Assembly (NCBI GenBank): GCA_963693315.1
Contig: OY856188.1
Location: 201,687,602-201,751,601, forward strand
Source of the DNA: Diogma glabrata
Taxonomy: Eukaryota > Arthropoda > Insecta > Diptera > Cylindrotomidae
DNA length: 64,000 nt
Direction: 5' to 3'
Below the pieces are notes generated by a model. That model was not told the origin of the DNA. It saw only the letters and a list, made by a program, of their open reading frames with translations, and did not search any database. Position numbers and translations under genes: made by a program. This document shows positions 60,098 through 64,000 of this stretch, piece after piece (position 1 is the first letter of the stretch; the number at the start of each line of letters is the position of its first letter).

Positions 60098-60562
60098 TTA
60101 AGATTTATGTTGGAGATACAGAGGAGGATGTTGAGCATCAACTTTAGTTAAAGAAAATAAAGATTCACATAAATCGAGACGATCAGGCGTTGAGTTGGAT
60201 AGTTTCATGCATGTAAATTGTTCATGCTTATCTTGTACTTGATTGAAAAGTTGAATCGAAGTTAGAAATTCAGCTTGTTTTAATATAATGCTTTGTCCCT
60301 CTTTAATTAAAGCTTCGATAGAAGAGTTGTCAATAGAAGCCATGTTATTCTGAGATAAATTTTCAGTTGAGGGTAATAGTATATTATGAGTTGTTTGATC
60401 AGATGCTGATGCCGAGATATCACACTTATCACATAACCAATTTCTGGGATCTTTAGTTAAATCAATACAGTATGAATGACATAGTGTTGTACAAGAGATA
60501 CACTTTACAGTTTTTCTTGTAACGTTAAGATCACATTTATTACAAATAACTGGATCAGACAT
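60098..60562 (-). pseudogene. CR1/Jockey-like ORF1 with PHD-like zinc finger (truncated)
   Basis: 154 codons starting MSDPVICNKCDLNVTRKTVKC. The cysteine/histidine pattern C-X2-C, C-X2-C, H-X2-C, C-X2-C (CISCTTLCHSYCIDL, WLCDKC) over the first 50 residues is a PHD/FYVE-like zinc finger as found in ORF1 of some CR1-type LINEs. A Ser/Asn-rich linker and a short helical stretch (IDNSSIEALIKEGQSI) follow. It belongs to the minus-strand LINE whose RT lies at 55.4-59.7 kb. The endonuclease and the rest of ORF1 seem deleted. Confidence 0.7.
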
Positions 60563-60949
60563 GATGCTAATAATTATTATTTACGTTCACTGATATTCAA
60601 CCACCTTACACTTTTTGCAAAATTTTACGATAATATTGTTAGAGTTCATGAAAAATTTTAAAGTTTTATACACTATGTAAATATATTTATTTTTTCGCAG
60701 TAAAAAAATTCATCCTTTAATTATTCTCATAAAATAGCAGTAAATGACCACAGTAAAATATTTAATAATTACATTAAATGTCTTTAATTGATTCTTTTTT
60801 TTATAACTTTTTTATAATAATTAATATTAGTACACGATACGAAAAAAATACAATTAAATTTTTTTTTAATATATTTATATTGCACATAATTTTGAATATT
60901 GAAATATAAATGAATGTTAATGTTAATGTTAACCATTTAGCGTACCGAA
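60563..60949. other. Non-coding AT-rich DNA
   Basis: Probable 5' untranslated part of the minus-strand LINE followed by featureless sequence. Confidence 0.35.
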
Positions 60950-61256
60950 TCGTCATTACGTCCGTGTCCCATTGAAGTCGTGGTCTACCTATTCCCTTGA
61001 GGAACACCATCCAGACTGAAAGTCGGACCGTAGAACACGTCCAAACCAAGCAATCTCAAAAGAACAACGGATACAAGTTATTATATCAGGACCCTCAAAA
61101 AGGCGCCTCAAAGTTATATCGATTTCTATACTTTACATCATCTATTTTAGGTAACCAAAAATGTAGCATGGTGTTTTACTCTTAAATACAAATAAATTTG
61201 ATTTTTCGTATGATTGTCCACGTTTGTGACCCATACATCACCACCAGTTTAATCAT
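60950..61256 (-). pseudogene. RTE-like RT C-terminal relic
   Basis: About 300 bp collinear with 13808-14140 (CCCATTGAAGTCGTGGTCTACC, CCAAACCAAGCAATC, TTATTATATCAGGACCCTCA, GTCCACGTTTGTGACCCATACATCA), with many indels. It is cut by the LINE derivative at about 61257. Confidence 0.85.
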
Positions 61257-61640
61257 ATCACTTGCCATTGCGAAATATTAAGGGTGCTCGCGGATGAACT
61301 TTGTTCGGCTAACAGTAGCACTCTCAATCTTTGCTATGGAGTTTTCTTTGGTGATGTTGCGTTATTGGTTGCTGTACGAAGAAACGAGCCTGTATATAAC
61401 TATAATATGTGGGCTTTAATCATTGAGGATGATATAGTGCGTTATATGATCAAAAAACATACCACTAGCAGGACTATTGACAACCCGATTATAATTTTAT
61501 TCCTATAAGTTTTTAAAAACATTGCGTCTGTCAACACCTCAGAACGCATATTATTGTACGACCTAGGTCTTTAAAGGTTTGTATGTGTGGTTGTAGCACA
61601 TATTATAATTTTTATTCTTCAACACATTTTGTTAAAAAAA
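61257..61640 (+). mobile_element. Non-autonomous LINE derivative, copy 3
   Basis: The 5' part has AAGGGTGCTCGCGGATGAACT, ACGAGCCTGTATATAAC and ATGTGGGCTTTAATC. The 3' part has CAACACCTCAGAACGC, GACCTAGGTCTTTAAAGG, TGTGGTTGTAGCACATA and CAACACATTTTGTT plus a short A run. The middle AT-rich part of the 5' region is deleted relative to copies 1 and 2. It is the most diverged of the three. Confidence 0.75.
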
Positions 61641-63926
61641 CGCCTTAAAAACGACTAATTTAAAGAAACTTGATATTACAACATTATCCTAAATTTAATT
61701 AAATACATTATCTACTTAAAACTTAACACTGACGAAAACCAAAATCCCTCGTTATTATCACACCATGGCCAAATTAATTTCTTCACCACACTTTCCAACC
61801 ACTGTGTTAATATTTTGTTTTTATTTGTTGTTGTAAAATCTGTTTCCCATACGACAAAGACCCAACAAAAACCATGTAAAACATAAAAGTTTACTCAAAT
61901 TAAATTCAAAAATAATAAAAAATTCAATGTCAACTATAACCAACAAAAAACAACAATTATTTAAATTATTTAATATGCTCAGAACTTAGAACTTTGCTTA
62001 CAGGGCTTCCGTTTTGTTGTTGTTTATTAATAAGTAGGAAGCAGAAGCTACATAAAAATTAATTACCATCTAAAGTAAAGAAAAAGGAAATAACAAAAAA
62101 TGATATTACAAATTTCTTGAGAAAAGGTAAAGAAGGAAAAAAAAATTAATAAACATAAGATTAAAATTAAACCACCTGGTAATTGAACGTTGAGTAAGTT
62201 TTTGTTGTGTTAAAGTTTTGCTGTTTTTTAAATATTAAGAATCAACAAGAACAAGATATTGTAAATATATTTTGTGCTATTTTATGTTCTTAGCTATGTT
62301 TAGTGAAGACCGCCATCATCTTATAAATTCTTAAGTATCGCCTCCCAGATAAAAAATATATATATAGAATAAAACCATTTTCGAACGAATTTCAGTTCCA
62401 ATTTTACCTTTAGACTTATTTTCCGGTCACTGTGTCATTTAGACGCACCCAAGCAATTAATATTAAGAAGACACATCTTGTTCAAAATTCGTTGGTTGTT
62501 TTTAGTAAATAAAAGCAATCATTAACACAATCACAACATGAATCATGAGTTTTTCCCATTTTCTTCGTTACAGACAAAATTTATGACATAGTTAGATGAA
62601 AGAAAAGAAGAAAAAAATAATTCTGTCAAAGAAGAAACAAAAACAAACGGTTTAATGTAACTTTATGAATTTTAATTTTTAATTAAAATAAATTATAAAC
62701 GTTTAAATTTAAATCAAAGTTGAACAAAAAGAAAACAGAACAAGAAACTTTAAGTTGCTATTTCTCTTCTTCTTCTTTTCTATTTTTTTTTAAATTGTAG
62801 GAAAAAAATATGTAAATTAATTTCAAAAGCTTTTGTAAAGAAAGAAAATATATGCTCATAGTAAGCTTAAAATTTTTACCAAGTTGCATAGTAAAAAAAA
62901 CAAAAAGTTTGGTTTAACAAAGAGAAACGAAAATGAAAAAAAAAATTAAAAAGAAGGTTAAGCAACGGTAATTGATAAAAGAAAATTTATTAATCGGTTT
63001 ATTTTATGGTTTTATATTCCAACTATAGTTTTATAGTAGGTAGGTAGGTAGCTTTACCAATTTCGAGTTTGATAGTTCTATATAAAAAACGAATTTGTTT
63101 ACATTTTTTCATGACCACAACTTTTCCATTGTACAATGAAACTTGTACATGAATGAAAAAAGCATAACCATAAAAGTTCAATCTTTTCAAAATATTTTAA
63201 ATTAAACTTCAAAAAAATATTATTACATTAATTATCAAAAACAAAACATTAAACATACTCTACCGTTGTCAATAACAACGAGTCGTTGAAAAAATTTAAT
63301 ATTTGCTTTTAATTAAAATTTGATTAAAAGTAAATAATATGTAGGGATTCCCAAATAATATTGATTTTTAAATTAATTGTGATTAAAGTTTTAGTTGGAA
63401 TAAAATCATAATTGAATAAATTTTACATTTTTTTTGTTTAACATTTTATAAACTTTTTGATTAAATAATGATTATATAGTTTGAACGGTGAACTGTCAAA
63501 ATCAATGAAGTGAAATTCGTATCAACAAAATAAAAAAATCGTTTTATACAGCTTCAGTTTTTGTACGTTATGCTATGAATTATGATGATAACAATAAAAT
63601 ATAATTTTGAATAGAACTGAATTATTCTAGTCCTATTGCTATAATTATGCTTATATATCTGCTATATTATTTTTTTCTCCGTGGAATCGTATGTTATTGA
63701 ATTAGGAGCTAAAGTTGTACTTTTTGGGTTGAGTCTATAGTTTGGCAATTATAAATGAAACACAAAAAGTCACTTTAGCTCCGAATCCAATACACTATTT
63801 TTTCGGCAAACGGTTAAATTTGTTTAAATATGAAATTAATGCATCAAATTTTTTATAAATATGTTTTAGGTAATAAATTTTTATTGATTTTAATTCATTT
63901 TGAACAAATTAATAATATCATGTTAT
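61641..63926. other. Non-coding AT-rich DNA, possibly host intergenic or intronic
   Basis: No repeat shared with the rest of the window and no credible ORF. A (TAGG)n run of four units lies at about 63037-63052. This is the longest stretch without transposon signal and so the best candidate for ordinary host DNA. Confidence 0.4.
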
Positions 63927-64000
63927 TTTACTTTACTGCCGCCGTAAAAATATGAAAATTACTTTACTGCTGCCGTAAAAATATGAAAATTACTTTACAG
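63927..64000 (+). repeat. 31-bp tandem repeat at the window edge
   Basis: TTACTTTACTGCCGCCGTAAAAATATGAAAA-type units start at about 63928, 63959 and 63990, with one C/T difference. The array runs off the window. Confidence 0.85.

Overview
This 64-kb window is AT-rich nuclear DNA of an animal, most likely an insect. The evidence is its transposon content: BEL/Pao, Ty3/Gypsy, Penelope-like, RTE-like and CR1/Jockey-like retroelements, palindromic DNA elements and simple (TA)n DNA. No bacterial, plant or organelle signature is present. I cannot name the order or species. I found no host protein-coding exon, no functional tRNA or rRNA and no CRISPR. The window reads as an intergenic or intronic transposon cemetery with a few very young insertions.

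Layout. 1-13.6 kb: an old BEL/Pao element on the minus strand (BEL-2). It is broken by three nested insertions: a 3.9-kb foldback-like composite with almost identical duplicated blocks and ~395-bp inverted ends, an interleaved palindrome, and a short non-autonomous LINE derivative. It is flanked by two inverted copies of a ~2-kb non-coding repeat, called family R here. 13.6-16.2 kb: family R copy B, split by an internally deleted RTE-like element with a visible target duplication. 16.2-19.2 kb: a composite repeat carrying ~289-bp tandem monomers and another LINE derivative. 19.2-22.6 kb: non-coding, with a tRNA-like relic and an R fragment. 22.6-24.4 kb: a decayed Gypsy pol. 24.5-28.0 kb: a LINE with an intact 1007-codon endonuclease/reverse-transcriptase ORF and a poly-A tail. 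28-35.4 kb: a tRNA-like relic, an inverted copy of the composite repeat, another dispersed repeat and two RT relics. 35.4-42.8 kb: a young BEL/Pao element (BEL-1) with identical 288-bp LTRs and a 5-bp target duplication. Its integrase nevertheless carries an internal stop and an E-to-K change at the catalytic glutamate. 44-50.5 kb: R copies D and E around a ~1.5-kb palindrome. 50.5-56 kb: a Penelope-like element with a GIY-YIG domain, a (TA)n tract, a 1.35-kb palindrome inserted in it, and a 402-bp MITE. 55.4-60.6 kb: a decayed CR1/Jockey-like LINE (minus strand) interrupted by R copy F and a GC-rich MITE. 60.9-64 kb: an RTE relic, another LINE derivative, featureless AT-rich DNA and a 31-bp tandem repeat at the edge.

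How they relate. The intact LINE at 24.5 kb shares both of its ends with the ~0.4-0.6-kb derivatives at 11.3, 17.4 and 61.3 kb, so it or a relative is the likely source of the machinery that moved them. The two BEL elements share a tRNA-Tyr-like primer-binding site. The points most worth following are the foldback composite, the interleaved palindrome, family R with its inverted pairs, the LINE/derivative pair and the contradictory state of BEL-1 (LTRs of a fresh insertion, integrase of a dead one).
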